A stretch of 64,000 bases of DNA from Nitrosopumilus sp. b1 (GCF_014078545.1 NZ_MU078723.1:376761-440760); one strand, 5' to 3'; numbered from the stretch's first letter, positions 42,079-50,295 are shown. Numbers and translations: made by a program. Notes: generated by a model not told the origin, from the sequence alone.

Positions 42079-42143
42079 GGATGCTTCATTACTCATAATC
42101 CTCATCACACCTCAGACGGCTTTTCCGCTCATCATCAGCATCC
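42079..42143 (-). ncRNA. Candidate C/D-box sRNA guide
   Basis: The minus strand of this 65-bp stretch has a perfect 7-bp terminal stem (GGATGCT/AGCATCC). Inside it, in order, are C box ATGATGA (or the overlapping TGATGA), a 13-nt guide GCGGAAAAGCCGT, D' box CTGA, a 4-nt spacer GGTG, C' box TGATGA, a 12-nt guide GGATTATGAGTA, and a D-like ATGA. The spacing and length are those of archaeal box C/D sRNAs, which guide 2'-O-methylation. The D box deviates from CTGA. The first guide could also pair with itself (CGG/CCG). It fits exactly between aIF5A and dph6. Possible targets would contain ACGGCTTTTCCGC. Confidence 0.62.
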
Positions 42144-42147
42144 GAGT

Positions 42148-42558
42148 TTAACTCTTTACACGCATTATTTTGGTTTTATCCATAACCTTCCAGTACTCTA
42201 CGTTTTGTCCATTCTCTAGCTTACCCTTAACTTCATCATCAATCAGGGTGACGTCTATTGTCTCGAAGGTTTCAGAATCCATTATTTGGATAATGTCTCC
42301 AGTAATGGAGATAATCTGTCCAGTTCTTTTGTCAATCAAAGGAACATGAACTTGCATGCTAACAGGACCTACATGTGGTCTTTTTTGGTCATCAAAAATT
42401 CCAACACCTACAATTCTTGCTTTTGCTGCTCCATGTTTTCCAGGTTTACTGGTGTCATACTCTACGATTCTACATGGTTCACCTGAGGGTTGATCAGATA
42501 CAGGTAGCAAAATGTAAGAGCCGATCTTTAATGAACCCAAATCTGCTGGCTTGCTCAT
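42148..42558 (-). CDS. eif5a: Translation initiation factor aIF5A
   Basis: A 136-residue homologue of eIF5A/EF-P. The modified Lys lies in SKPGKHGAAKARI near residue 43, the site of deoxyhypusine or hypusine. The KOW/SH3-like N-domain is followed by an OB domain with QIISITGDIIQIMD. It helps the ribosome pass difficult peptide bonds. Start ATG 42558 (MSKPADLG). It is the first gene of a minus-strand series with the sRNA candidate and dph6. Confidence 0.97.
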   Translation of the reverse strand: MSKPADLGSLKIGSYILLPVSDQPSGEPCRIVEYDTSKPGKHGAAKARIVGVGIFDDQKRPHVGPVSMQVHVPLIDKRTGQIISITGDIIQIMDSETFETIDVTLIDDEVKGKLENGQNVEYWKVMDKTKIMRVKS

Positions 42559-42592
42559 GAAGGAACCAGTTATACGTCGATATTTAACTTTT

Positions 42593-43204
42593 TTATTTTA
42601 GCTTTTCAAGAATGGAAAGGCTAACAAGATTTGTCAATGTGATCCCTTTTCTTCCAACATCACGTCGTGTTTTTTCACAATATTTGTTCACACTTTGATG
42701 GCTTTTATCACTAGAAACTTCTAACACAACAATATTGCCACTGTATGGAAAAGTAAACTTTTGTGGGATGGTACAACATAGATCCATATGACCTACACCT
42801 GCCTTACCCACTTTTTCTCGCTTAGCTACAAGATTTGCAACTTCACTGACATCTTCCTCTGAATCACCATATTCCAAATAATACACTGAAACAAAATTCA
42901 TTGTGCCTTGGGATTCACGTTCAAACAATCCTTCATCCATTGTGAAAATAAAAGATGGCTTGTCCTGATTGAATTTTTCAATTTCTTTAATTATTTTTTT
43001 TGAATCTTTGAATTTTGCAAGTATGTAGTGATTAGCTGATGATGAAAAGTATGGCTTACTCTCCTCAGAGAATGTTGCAGTGACAAAATACATGTCTTCG
43101 ATATTCTTTGAATGATCCCATGTATCTTTTAGTTCAATAGTATTATGACTATGCAAATAGGGAATACAGACATATCCACTTGTTTGTAGTATGGTTTCTG
43201 ACAC
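42593..43204 (-). CDS. Hypothetical protein, 203 aa
   Basis: I recognise no family. The protein is soluble, alpha/beta, with a MDLCCTIPQKFTFPY stretch near residue 145 containing a CC pair and an N-terminal CIPYLHSH near residue 13. The ending NLVSLSILEKLK is helical. The start is GTG at 43204; the TATA-like AATATTAAAT at 43231-43240 lies 26 nt upstream, so the mRNA is likely leaderless. A 14-bp palindrome covers the start codon. Function unknown. Confidence 0.6.
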   Translation of the reverse strand: MSETILQTSGYVCIPYLHSHNTIELKDTWDHSKNIEDMYFVTATFSEESKPYFSSSANHYILAKFKDSKKIIKEIEKFNQDKPSFIFTMDEGLFERESQGTMNFVSVYYLEYGDSEEDVSEVANLVAKREKVGKAGVGHMDLCCTIPQKFTFPYSGNIVVLEVSSDKSHQSVNKYCEKTRRDVGRKGITLTNLVSLSILEKLK

Positions 43205-43215
43205 TGGATCCAGTG
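43202..43215. promoter_or_regulatory. 14-bp palindrome at a start codon
   Basis: CACTGGATCCAGTG is a perfect palindrome whose right end is 15 nt downstream of the TATA-like box of the gene 42593-43204 and whose left end contains the GTG start. It is a candidate operator acting on initiation of transcription. Confidence 0.45.
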
Positions 43216-43302
43216 ATCAATAGCTTGATTATTTAATATTTTACAGATAGTACACTAAATTTACTCAAAATTATGCTTATTTGACTCGTTCTTGTTCGAT
43301 AG

Positions 43303-43312
43303 TTATTTAATA
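43303..43312 (+). promoter_or_regulatory. TATA-like box for tRNA-Tyr
   Basis: TTATTTAATA ends 22 nt before the mature tRNA 5' end, the usual distance for archaeal tRNA promoters. Confidence 0.6.
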
Positions 43313-43334
43313 CTAAAGTGCTCCGACAAATTGT

Positions 43335-43458
43335 CCCAAGCTAGCTCAGCCTGGTAGAGCTTCCGGCTGTAGTAGTTGGCTTTTGGCTGACATAATAGCA
43401 GCATATCAGGCATACAGAAACCGGGTTGTCGAAGGTTCAATTCCTTCGCTTGGGACCA
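43335..43458 (+). tRNA. tRNA-Tyr(GTA) with 47-nt intron
   Basis: The acceptor stem CCCAAGC/GCTTGGG has the C1-G72 pair expected for archaeal tRNA-Tyr, with discriminator A and encoded CCA. The D stem is GCTC/GAGC and the anticodon stem TCCGG/CCGGG has a T-G pair. The loop reads CTGTAG before and A after an intron at 43373-43419 (position 37/38). A CTGTA/TACAG helix around the junction is what the splicing endonuclease needs. Spliced anticodon GTA. The exact boundaries are inferred from loop geometry. Confidence 0.9.
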
Positions 43459-43508
43459 TAATTTTTTCACAACCAAAAATTCAAAAACTCATGAATTTAC
43501 ACTAAGGT

Positions 43509-44009
43509 ATGAGTAATGATCCTTGGTCAAATCTAGACAAAGTTGACCAGAAGATTATAGAGATTTTAAACAAGAATGCAAGAACACCTTCAAAAGAAAT
43601 AGCAACTGAGCTAAGAAAATCTGGTCATGATGTTTCAGATAGAACCATACGAAAAAGAATCGAGAGGTTAGAGAAAAGTGGAATCATCAAAGGTTACAAA
43701 GCTGTTCTAACCGATGTTTCGGAATCAAATGAATATGAAGCATTGTTTATGAAATTAAAACCATCAAAATCACTAGATTCGGTAAAAGATTCTATCAAAG
43801 ATTTTGTAATTAAATTACCAAACTATTTGTTTATTGCAAATTTAGAAGGCGATTGGAATATTCTTATTGTAATGAAAGTTGAAGCTGAAGATTCAGATCC
43901 AACGCAGAAAATTATTGAAAAGTTTTCTGAACAAGTAATTGATTATAGAGTGAGTGACTTTGATGTTGCAAATGTCAATTTGCTCAATATGTCATTGTTA
44001 CTATTGTAA
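43509..44009 (+). CDS. Lrp/AsnC-family transcriptional regulator
   Basis: A 166-residue protein. Residues 8-65 are a winged helix (DKVDQKIIEILNKNARTPSKEIA, then ISDRTIRKRIERLEKSGII-like recognition part). The C-terminal half is a RAM/ACT-like ligand domain (GDWNILIVMKVEAE). These regulators respond to amino acids or other small ligands in large oligomers. No effector is suggested by the neighbours, which are tRNA-Tyr and a TPR-receiver gene. Start ATG 43509. Confidence 0.87.
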   Translation: MSNDPWSNLDKVDQKIIEILNKNARTPSKEIATELRKSGHDVSDRTIRKRIERLEKSGIIKGYKAVLTDVSESNEYEALFMKLKPSKSLDSVKDSIKDFVIKLPNYLFIANLEGDWNILIVMKVEAEDSDPTQKIIEKFSEQVIDYRVSDFDVANVNLLNMSLLLL

Positions 44010-44750
44010 TTAATATTCAGACTCTGCAATATCAATTGCTTTTTTTACTTCTTCAATTGTAAATGGTTTTTGTATAAATGATGCAACACCAGAACTGATT
44101 GTTTTATTAACTCGCTTTGAGGTTTTTTCATCAGCAGTGATAACAATAATTTGAAGATCCAGTTTTTCTTCTAAGAGAGTGGATGCGACAACATCACCGC
44201 CAATATCAGGTAGCCCCATATCAAGAAGTATAATTGGATTTTGTGATTCAGAGATTAATTCTTTACATTTTTTGATTCCATCTTTTCCCTTTTCAAATGA
44301 ATAAAACGTAGAGTAACCTAGCTTCTCAAGATATTTTTCTAGTTTCATTGTGATGGCTTTACTATCTTCAATAATTATTACTGGGCGCATGAAACTTATC
44401 TGAACAGAAGAAATTTCTTTGGATTTGTTGAATGCTTTTTTTGCCTCAGAATATTTTCCAGTTTTAAGAAAGCATTTTGATGCGCAAAGATATGCACTTT
44501 TTGAGCTATATGACTTGTCTTTTTTTGCAAAGTTTTGATAAAGATTCGCAGCTATCAAAATTTCTTCATTGTTATCTTTGTTCTGTCGAGATTTACATTC
44601 TGCTGCAAGAAGATACAACAAGGCAGATTTTGGTTCATCAGATTTTTTGTAAGACTCTGCCAGATTTGTAAATAGGTTATAGGCTGAAATATTTTGATTA
44701 TTTCTAAGATGAGTAAAAGCTAAATCGTATTCCTGATTTTTTTCTGCCAA
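44010..44750 (-). CDS. TPR-like helical domain fused to C-terminal receiver domain
   Basis: A 246-residue protein. Residues 1-120 are helical repeats of TPR type (AYNLFTNLAESYKKSDEPKSALLYLLAAE and AYLCASKCFLKTGKYSEAKKAF). Residues 127-246 are a receiver: IIEDSKAITM acidic pocket, phosphoacceptor Asp in LLDMGLPDIGG near residue 177, Thr in VITADE and Lys in IQKPF near residue 229. The output-like TPR comes first, which is the reverse of most response regulators. It may act as a phosphorylation-controlled scaffold. The stop is adjacent to the convergent Lrp gene. Confidence 0.85.
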   Translation of the reverse strand: MAEKNQEYDLAFTHLRNNQNISAYNLFTNLAESYKKSDEPKSALLYLLAAECKSRQNKDNNEEILIAANLYQNFAKKDKSYSSKSAYLCASKCFLKTGKYSEAKKAFNKSKEISSVQISFMRPVIIIEDSKAITMKLEKYLEKLGYSTFYSFEKGKDGIKKCKELISESQNPIILLDMGLPDIGGDVVASTLLEEKLDLQIIVITADEKTSKRVNKTISSGVASFIQKPFTIEEVKKAIDIAESEY

Positions 44751-44808
44751 TAGTTTCTGAAAATATTTTATTTTATATTACTATATTGGGTCAAAGGAAA
44801 TTAGACAG

Positions 44809-45885
44809 TCAGGGGTTAATTACCGCACGCCCATTAATTTTTCGTGCTTTAAGATTTTCAAGGGCGGTATTTGCATCGTCTAAGGCATAACGTTCAGTTA
44901 TTTTTGGATTGATGACACCTTTTTTTGCAAGTTCAATTAGTTCTACCATACTAGCGTAATTTCCAGTATATGCACCTTGAATGGTTATTGCTTTAAGCGG
45001 AATTGTAACAAGTGATAACTCCATAGATCCACCAAAAAGTCCAACTAGTATCAAATTGCCTCGTTTTCGAAGTACTGCTAAGCCAGTCTTTGCAGTTTGA
45101 GGAGCGTTAACAAAATCGATAACACTGTCTGCCCCTTTGTTATTACATAATGAAATAATTTTTTGTGCAGCATTACCAGAACCGGTTGTAACAGAACCAA
45201 TTACATTAGAGTTTACAACAAAATCAGCACCCATTTCTTTTGCAGTTTGTAATTTTTTATCATCCAAGTCAACACAGATCACTTTTGCTTTTGTTACTGC
45301 TTTAGCAATTTGAATTCCCATTAATCCTAATCCACCGGCTCCAATTATTACAATAAACTCTGGAGAATTTGAATTTGCTTTTTTTACCGCAGTAAAAGCT
45401 GTAAGTCCTGCACATGCAAGAGATGTAGCACCATCTGGATCTAGGCCAGTGATATCAGCCAAATATTTGTAATGTGGAACTTTAACAATTTCCGCATAGC
45501 CGCCATCTTGGAATAGACCTATAGATTTTGGTGTGTCGCAAAGATTTTCATTACCTGCTTTACACGCAACGCATTGACCACATCCCAGCCAAGGATAAAC
45601 AAGTACGTTATCCCCCACCTTGACGCCTTTTACATCAGGACCAATTTCTAATACACTACCAACAATTTCATGACCAGGAGTAACAGGGTATTTTACTCCC
45701 CTATCAGTAACTTTGAGAAAAACGCCATCGCCTAAATCATAGCCACCTTCCCAAAGATGCAAGTCACTATGACAAACTCCGGCAGCTTTTACTTTTACAA
45801 TGACTTCACTGCCTTGAGGTTTAGGTGCTTCTAATTCAGATATTTGTAAAGGTTTTTCAGGTTCAACGATACGAGCGGCTTTCAA
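44809..45885 (-). CDS. Zinc-dependent alcohol dehydrogenase
   Basis: A 358-residue medium-chain dehydrogenase. Catalytic zinc residues are C38 (GVCHSDLHLWEGG) and His in TPGHEIVG near 70. The structural zinc lobe is CGQCVACKAGNENLC near 103. The NAD(P) motif GAGGLGLMGIQIAK is near 180. Such enzymes act in ammonia-oxidising archaea as semialdehyde reductases among other roles, but substrate cannot be read here. The start is ATG at 45885 (MKAARIVEPE). It has a solitary position between TPR-receiver and scpA genes. Confidence 0.9.
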   Translation of the reverse strand: MKAARIVEPEKPLQISELEAPKPQGSEVIVKVKAAGVCHSDLHLWEGGYDLGDGVFLKVTDRGVKYPVTPGHEIVGSVLEIGPDVKGVKVGDNVLVYPWLGCGQCVACKAGNENLCDTPKSIGLFQDGGYAEIVKVPHYKYLADITGLDPDGATSLACAGLTAFTAVKKANSNSPEFIVIIGAGGLGLMGIQIAKAVTKAKVICVDLDDKKLQTAKEMGADFVVNSNVIGSVTTGSGNAAQKIISLCNNKGADSVIDFVNAPQTAKTGLAVLRKRGNLILVGLFGGSMELSLVTIPLKAITIQGAYTGNYASMVELIELAKKGVINPKITERYALDDANTALENLKARKINGRAVINP

Positions 45886-45980
45886 TAATCATTCCTTTCT
45901 TCCTTATAATATAAGAGTTGACTGGAAGGGAGAAAAAAATAGAGCGTGAAGATATTATCTAATAGAAAGCGAGTTTTTTT

Positions 45981-46658
45981 GTGAGTGAAGAAGAATCAAG
46001 AGTAGGTATTTCGCAAGCTCCTGTAAATATTCTGTTTAATCCAGCTACCATATCCAAAAAGGATGTTTGGGAGATTGATTTAATTCAGATATTAGATATT
46101 TTAATTCGAATTTTACAAAAGAGTGGTAAAAAAGATCTTAGGATTGCTGGCATGGCAGCATTGTCATCCTCTTTAATCTATAGAATGAAAGTTGAAAGTA
46201 TTTTTGCTCTGCAACGAGCTGCAATGGAAAAGAAACCTATGACTCAACGAACTGATGTAGATATTCAATTAATTGACATTCCCTATAGACATGAATCAAC
46301 ATATCCTGTAACACTTGACGAGTTGTTAGATCTTCTTGAAAACTTGATTGGGTCAATCGCAAACCCAAGATCTAAGAAAGGAAGTCAGATGAATTTTGAG
46401 CCCCTAGAGGCTCCAGACTTTAAGGATTATTTTATTTCGCTTGAAAACATCATAGGAAAATATGAAGACTTGATAGTAAGAAAAATTAGAAACACAGGTC
46501 ACGGAATGTTACAAGCAATAGTAGCAGATTTGGAATCAATAGATGCCATCAGATGCTTTTTTGCAATACTATTTTTGGCAAGAGATAAGAAGATAGATCT
46601 TGAGCAAGTTGAAGACGATATCAAAATAACACTCATTGAGGAGAACTTAACAACGTGA
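45981..46658 (+). CDS. scpA: Segregation and condensation protein A
   Basis: A 225-residue kleisin, ScpA. N-terminal pattern NPATISKKDVWEIDLIQILDILIRIL and C-terminal winged helix (IRCFFAILFLARDKKIDLEQ) match. It bridges SMC heads with ScpB to compact chromosomes. GTG start at 45981 follows the family start. scpB follows 53 bp later, an arrangement common to bacteria and some archaea. SMC is not in the window. Confidence 0.9.
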   Translation: MSEEESRVGISQAPVNILFNPATISKKDVWEIDLIQILDILIRILQKSGKKDLRIAGMAALSSSLIYRMKVESIFALQRAAMEKKPMTQRTDVDIQLIDIPYRHESTYPVTLDELLDLLENLIGSIANPRSKKGSQMNFEPLEAPDFKDYFISLENIIGKYEDLIVRKIRNTGHGMLQAIVADLESIDAIRCFFAILFLARDKKIDLEQVEDDIKITLIEENLTT

Positions 46659-46711
46659 TCAAATATGCGCAAAGGATTGTTTTAAGTAGATTTTAGGAGT
46701 TTTTGAGGCTA

Positions 46712-47281
46712 ATGGACAAGGTTGAAAACGAAGATGAGGCAACTGCGAGAATTGAGGCAGCCCTATATTCAGCAGGGAGACCTCTCAGGATTGAAGAGAT
46801 TATCAGAGCTTCAGGTACAGAATCAAGAACAAAAACCCTAGACATTCTGGAAAAAATTATGAAAAAGACCAAATCAGCTTTCAAAGCAATAGAGGTAGTC
46901 ACTCTTCCAGATGGATCATATGTTTTTCAACTAAAACCAGAGTTTAGTAATGTTGTTAGAAGATATGCATCAAAACCAATTTTGCCAAAAGCAACTCTAA
47001 AGACATTATCATATATTGCATACATGCAACCAATTTCATCAAAGCAGTTAGTAGAGACAAGAGGTTCGGGGGTGTATTCACATCTGAAAGAATTAAGACA
47101 ATTAGATTTTATTGCTCATCAAAATGTAGGAAGATTAAAAATTTTTACAACCACTGAAAAATTCCAAAAATATTTTGGAATTCATGGAGATGCAGATACT
47201 CTAAAAGAAAAACTATTCAAAAAAGTAAGAAGAACATCTCAAATGACAATAAAACCTCAGGAAATTACATCCCAAGTGTAA
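46712..47281 (+). CDS. scpB: Segregation and condensation protein B
   Basis: A 189-residue ScpB with two winged helices: AALYSAGRPLRIEEIIRASG (about residue 11) and TLKTLSYIAYMQPISSKQLVETRGSGVYSHLKELRQLDFI. It binds the kleisin ScpA in the SMC complex. The ATG at 46712 (MDKVENEDEATAR) is preferred over the TTG three codons upstream. Its C-terminus is a short basic tail. It is the second gene of a scpA-scpB pair followed by rps8e. Confidence 0.92.
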   Translation: MDKVENEDEATARIEAALYSAGRPLRIEEIIRASGTESRTKTLDILEKIMKKTKSAFKAIEVVTLPDGSYVFQLKPEFSNVVRRYASKPILPKATLKTLSYIAYMQPISSKQLVETRGSGVYSHLKELRQLDFIAHQNVGRLKIFTTTEKFQKYFGIHGDADTLKEKLFKKVRRTSQMTIKPQEITSQV

Positions 47282-47359
47282 TAATTCAAAAATAGGAAAG
47301 TCGCCTTTCACGCGTAAATCTTGCGTTTTGTATAAATTAGAGTGATTTAAAGAACTATT

Positions 47360-47740
47360 GTGAGAAAATCAATAGAAAATTTAGCAACCAGTAAGCTAAC
47401 AGGTGGAAGAAGACATCCACTCAGAATTAGAAGAAAATATGAGATGGACAGATATCCTAACGAAGCTCTTACAGGTGCACAGGTTACAGTTACAAGGCAT
47501 GTTCGCGGAAAAAATAGGAAAACCGCATTAAAGACAATTGATTTTGTAAATTTATCAACCCGGGATGCCAAAGTAAAAAAATCAAAAATTCTAAAAGTAT
47601 TAGAAAATTCAACAAACAATGATTATCAAAGACGTGGTGTCATCACGAAAGGTGCAATACTTGAAACAGAAGCAGGTAAATGCAGAGTTGTTTCAAGACC
47701 TGGACAAGATGGCGTAGTAAATGCAATTCTCATAAAGTGA
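47360..47740 (+). CDS. rps8e: Ribosomal protein S8e
   Basis: A 126-residue small-subunit protein. LTGGRRHPLRIRRKYEMDRYP is replaced by family pattern; key marks are the GGRRHP box near residue 14 and GAILETEAGKCRVVSRPGQDGVVNAILIK at the C-terminus, which holds the S8e/NSA2 signature. The start is GTG at 47360. It precedes srp19 by 4 bp, so the two are probably one transcript. Confidence 0.95.
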   Translation: MRKSIENLATSKLTGGRRHPLRIRRKYEMDRYPNEALTGAQVTVTRHVRGKNRKTALKTIDFVNLSTRDAKVKKSKILKVLENSTNNDYQRRGVITKGAILETEAGKCRVVSRPGQDGVVNAILIK

Positions 47741-47744
47741 TGAG

Positions 47745-48044
47745 ATGAAAGATTACGAACATGTCGTAATCTGGTTAGATTATTTTAATAAAACACTTCC
47801 AAGAGCTAAAGGACGAAGATTAGATAAAGAGAAATGTGTTTTTGATCCTTCATTAAATGAATTAATCGAAGCTGCAAAATCAGCGGGTTATGAAATAAAG
47901 GAACAAGAAGACAAAGTGAGATTTCCCAGAAGATCTTATGTAAGATCAGGATACATTGTTTTGCCAAAAGAATCCTCCAAGACAAAAATTCTTAACAAAA
48001 TTTCAGAAAAGCTAGTATCCAAAAGAGCAAAGCAGTCAAAATAA
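47745..48044 (+). CDS. srp19: Signal recognition particle 19 kDa protein
   Basis: A 99-residue RNA-binding protein that helps SRP54 bind 7S RNA. VIWLDYFNKTLPRAKGRRL at residue 8, PRRSYVRSGYIVLPKES near 65, and the basic end fit SRP19. It starts at ATG 47745, 4 bp after rps8e. Confidence 0.95.
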   Translation: MKDYEHVVIWLDYFNKTLPRAKGRRLDKEKCVFDPSLNELIEAAKSAGYEIKEQEDKVRFPRRSYVRSGYIVLPKESSKTKILNKISEKLVSKRAKQSK

Positions 48045-48122
48045 AACCGATTCTAGCTTTTAGCTAAAGTAAAGTTGACAGAAGTATATGATAACAATCA
48101 GATGATCTTGATTTCTAATTGC

Positions 48123-48129
48123 AGGAGGT
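48123..48129 (+). promoter_or_regulatory. Ribosome binding site deciding the gar1 start
   Basis: AGGAGGT is a strong Shine-Dalgarno 10 nt before the ATG at 48140. It shows that translation begins there and not at the upstream TTG at 48119, which lies before the site. Confidence 0.7.
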
Positions 48130-48139
48130 AGGGGAAATT

Positions 48140-48385
48140 ATGCACTTGGCCAGTAGTGGCAGGGTAGTTATTCAACTAACAAAAGTTGTTAGTGAAGGAC
48201 AAATACTCTGTGACGAAAAGAGTACCAAAGTTGCAAAAGTTATGGAGTTGATTGGTCCTGTTGCAAAACCATATGCATCAGCTACTCCATTGACAAATAG
48301 CATAAAAAAATACACTGGCAAGAAAGTTTTTGCTCTCGACATAGCTCCTGCAAAAAAACAAAAATACAGGAGAAAAAGAAAATGA
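48140..48385 (+). CDS. gar1: H/ACA RNP protein Gar1
   Basis: An 81-residue protein of the Gar1/Naf1 family, a six-strand beta barrel. MHLASSGRVVIQLTKVV at the start, VAKVMELIGPVAKPYASATP near residue 37, and KKVFALD fit; the C-terminus is the usual basic tail (KKQKYRRKRK). It works with Cbf5, Nop10 and L7Ae in pseudouridylation guided by H/ACA sRNA. The ATG at 48140 is set by the AGGAGGT site. It overlaps tfb by 4 bp (ATGA), an order known in many archaea. Confidence 0.9.
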   Translation: MHLASSGRVVIQLTKVVSEGQILCDEKSTKVAKVMELIGPVAKPYASATPLTNSIKKYTGKKVFALDIAPAKKQKYRRKRK

Positions 48386-49338
48386 ATACATTAGAAACAC
48401 AATGCTGTCCTGAATGTGAATCATCATTAGTTGATGACAGTCAGAACGGTGAATTGATTTGTTCTGGTTGCGGAATTGTCGTAGCAGATCAAATCGCAGA
48501 TTATGGCCCAGAAGCAATAGGTTCAAGTCTTGAAGACAAAATGAAGTTAGCAAGAGCTACAGGACAGACAACATATTCCCAACATGATTTGGGAATTACA
48601 ACAGAAATTTCCATTAGTTCTAAAGACTTTAGTGGAAAATCTATCAATTCCGAAGTTGCTAACCAAATGCACAATCTACGCAAATGGCAACAAAGAGTAC
48701 GAGTATCATCTCCAAGAGAAAGACGACTTGCAAATGTTTTAACAAAAATTGGTGAAGCATGTCAAGGTCTGTCTTTGTCTAAAAATGTTCAAGAGACGGC
48801 ATCAATGATTTATAGAAATCTAGATGGTCAAATAGAAGTCAAAGGAAAGTCAGTAGTAAGCATTTCAGTTGCTACCATCTACATGGCATGTAAACAATGC
48901 GATGTAGTTAGATCTCTTGAAGAGATATGCAGAGGTATTTGTCAGCCAAAAGACGTAAAAGCTAAAACAAAACTTGCAGCAAGATACTACAGAACCATGG
49001 TAATGGAGATGGGTTCCAAAACAGCTCCAGTAGTTACTATGGACAAATACATCTCAAAAATTGCTAACCTAACAAAAACAGAAGTTCGTGTAGAAAGATT
49101 AGCACTTGAGATTGCTGAAAAAACCAAGAATAACAACCTAGCAGATGGAAAAGCACCAAACGGAATTGCAGCAGCATATCTGTATGTTGCATCAATATTA
49201 CTTGGACAAAATGTACTACAGCGTGATGTGTCAAGCATTGCTGGAGTAACCGAAGTAACCATTCGAAATAGGTGCAAAGAGATTCTAACTAGCTATAAGC
49301 TAAAAATCGCTCTAAGACCATCACTGGCCAAAAAATAA
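48382..49338 (+). CDS. tfb: Transcription initiation factor TFB
   Basis: A 318-residue TFIIB homologue. The N-terminal zinc ribbon is CPEC..CSGC near residues 9-30, followed by the B-reader/linker (KWQQRVRVSSPRERRL) and two cyclin-like repeats (first from about residue 115, second from about 215, ending CKEILTSYKLKI). It binds the TATA-TBP complex and recruits RNA polymerase. Thaumarchaeota usually have several TFB copies, so this may be one of a set. It overlaps gar1 by 4 bp. Confidence 0.97.
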   Translation: MNTLETQCCPECESSLVDDSQNGELICSGCGIVVADQIADYGPEAIGSSLEDKMKLARATGQTTYSQHDLGITTEISISSKDFSGKSINSEVANQMHNLRKWQQRVRVSSPRERRLANVLTKIGEACQGLSLSKNVQETASMIYRNLDGQIEVKGKSVVSISVATIYMACKQCDVVRSLEEICRGICQPKDVKAKTKLAARYYRTMVMEMGSKTAPVVTMDKYISKIANLTKTEVRVERLALEIAEKTKNNNLADGKAPNGIAAAYLYVASILLGQNVLQRDVSSIAGVTEVTIRNRCKEILTSYKLKIALRPSLAKK

Positions 49339-49342
49339 TCAT

Positions 49343-49366
49343 CCCCCTCTTTTCTATTTTATTTAG
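49343..49366 (+). terminator. Pyrimidine-rich tract after tfb
   Basis: A CCCCTCTTTTCTATTTTATTT tract directly follows the tfb stop. T-rich stretches of this type serve as archaeal terminators without a hairpin. It is assigned by composition and position only. Confidence 0.4.
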
Positions 49367-49433
49367 GCATGATATTGGTTAGGATTAGCTAAAATTCGTG
49401 GGTATTATATAGAGAAATAACTCATTTAGCAAC

Positions 49434-50213
49434 ATGGCAGTACTTGAAATCAAGGATCTTCATGTGACTAGAGAAGGAAAGGAGATTCTCAAGGGAGTGA
49501 ATCTGAAAACAGGTCCAGGTGAGGTTCATGCCATTATGGGACCAAATGGTTCTGGTAAGAGTACTTTGGCATATACATTACTTGCACATCCAAAATATGA
49601 AATCACATCTGGAGACATATTACTAGATGGAGAAAGCATCAAAGATCTTAGTGCTGATGAGCGAGCAAAAAAAGGATTATTCTTAGGATTCCAATACCCA
49701 ACCGAAGTATCAGGAGTAGGTTTTTCACATTTTCTTAGAACATCTTACAATTCTCTAAGTAAAGCCCTTCAAGGAGAAAATAGAGAAGTATTCATCACAG
49801 TTAGAGAATTTCAAAAGTATCTCAAGGACAATCTTAAACAGGTAGGATTGAAGGATGAATTTTTATCAAGATATCTTAACGAAGGATTTTCAGGTGGAGA
49901 GAAAAAGCGCTCAGAGGTTTTACAGATGGCTGTTTTAAAACCAAAGATTTCAATTCTTGATGAACCAGATTCAGGATTAGATATTGATGCAGTTCAAGCT
50001 GTTGCAAAAGCAATTAGCGAAGTATCCGGAAAGGATTCAACCATCATAGTAATTACCCATTATGCACGCATTTTGAAATTTTTGAAAAAATTAGATTATG
50101 TTCATGTTTTTGCCAGAGGCAAAGTTCTAAAAAGTGGTAGCGCATCCCTTGCAGATGAATTAGAAACAAGGGGTTATGATTGGGTTTTAGAAGAAAATAA
50201 AGAAACAGCATAA
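49434..50213 (+). CDS. sufC: Fe-S cluster assembly ATPase SufC
   Basis: A 259-residue ABC ATPase. Walker A is GPNGSGKSTLAY near residue 36, the signature is FSGGEKKRSEVLQM near 150, Walker B is LDEPDSGLDID near 176. The YEITSGDILLDGESI and GFQYPTEVSGVGF stretches are typical of SufC. It works with SufB/SufD to build Fe-S clusters; those genes are not next to it here. The length is normal. It stands alone after tfb on the plus strand. Confidence 0.95.
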   Translation: MAVLEIKDLHVTREGKEILKGVNLKTGPGEVHAIMGPNGSGKSTLAYTLLAHPKYEITSGDILLDGESIKDLSADERAKKGLFLGFQYPTEVSGVGFSHFLRTSYNSLSKALQGENREVFITVREFQKYLKDNLKQVGLKDEFLSRYLNEGFSGGEKKRSEVLQMAVLKPKISILDEPDSGLDIDAVQAVAKAISEVSGKDSTIIVITHYARILKFLKKLDYVHVFARGKVLKSGSASLADELETRGYDWVLEENKETA

Positions 50214-50261
50214 TTCTAAAGATACTAAAAACTTGAGCTAGAAATTAGAAATCATTGTTTA

Positions 50262-50275
50262 CTTATTTAAATAAG
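50262..50275 (+). promoter_or_regulatory. Palindromic TATA-like element before the HemQ-like gene
   Basis: CTTATTTAAATAAG is a perfect 14-bp palindrome 20 nt before the ATG at 50296. It probably forms the TATA region. A GGAGG also lies at about 50288, so this gene may be started with a short leader. Confidence 0.45.
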
Positions 50276-50295
50276 GTTGAATAATACGGAGGATT

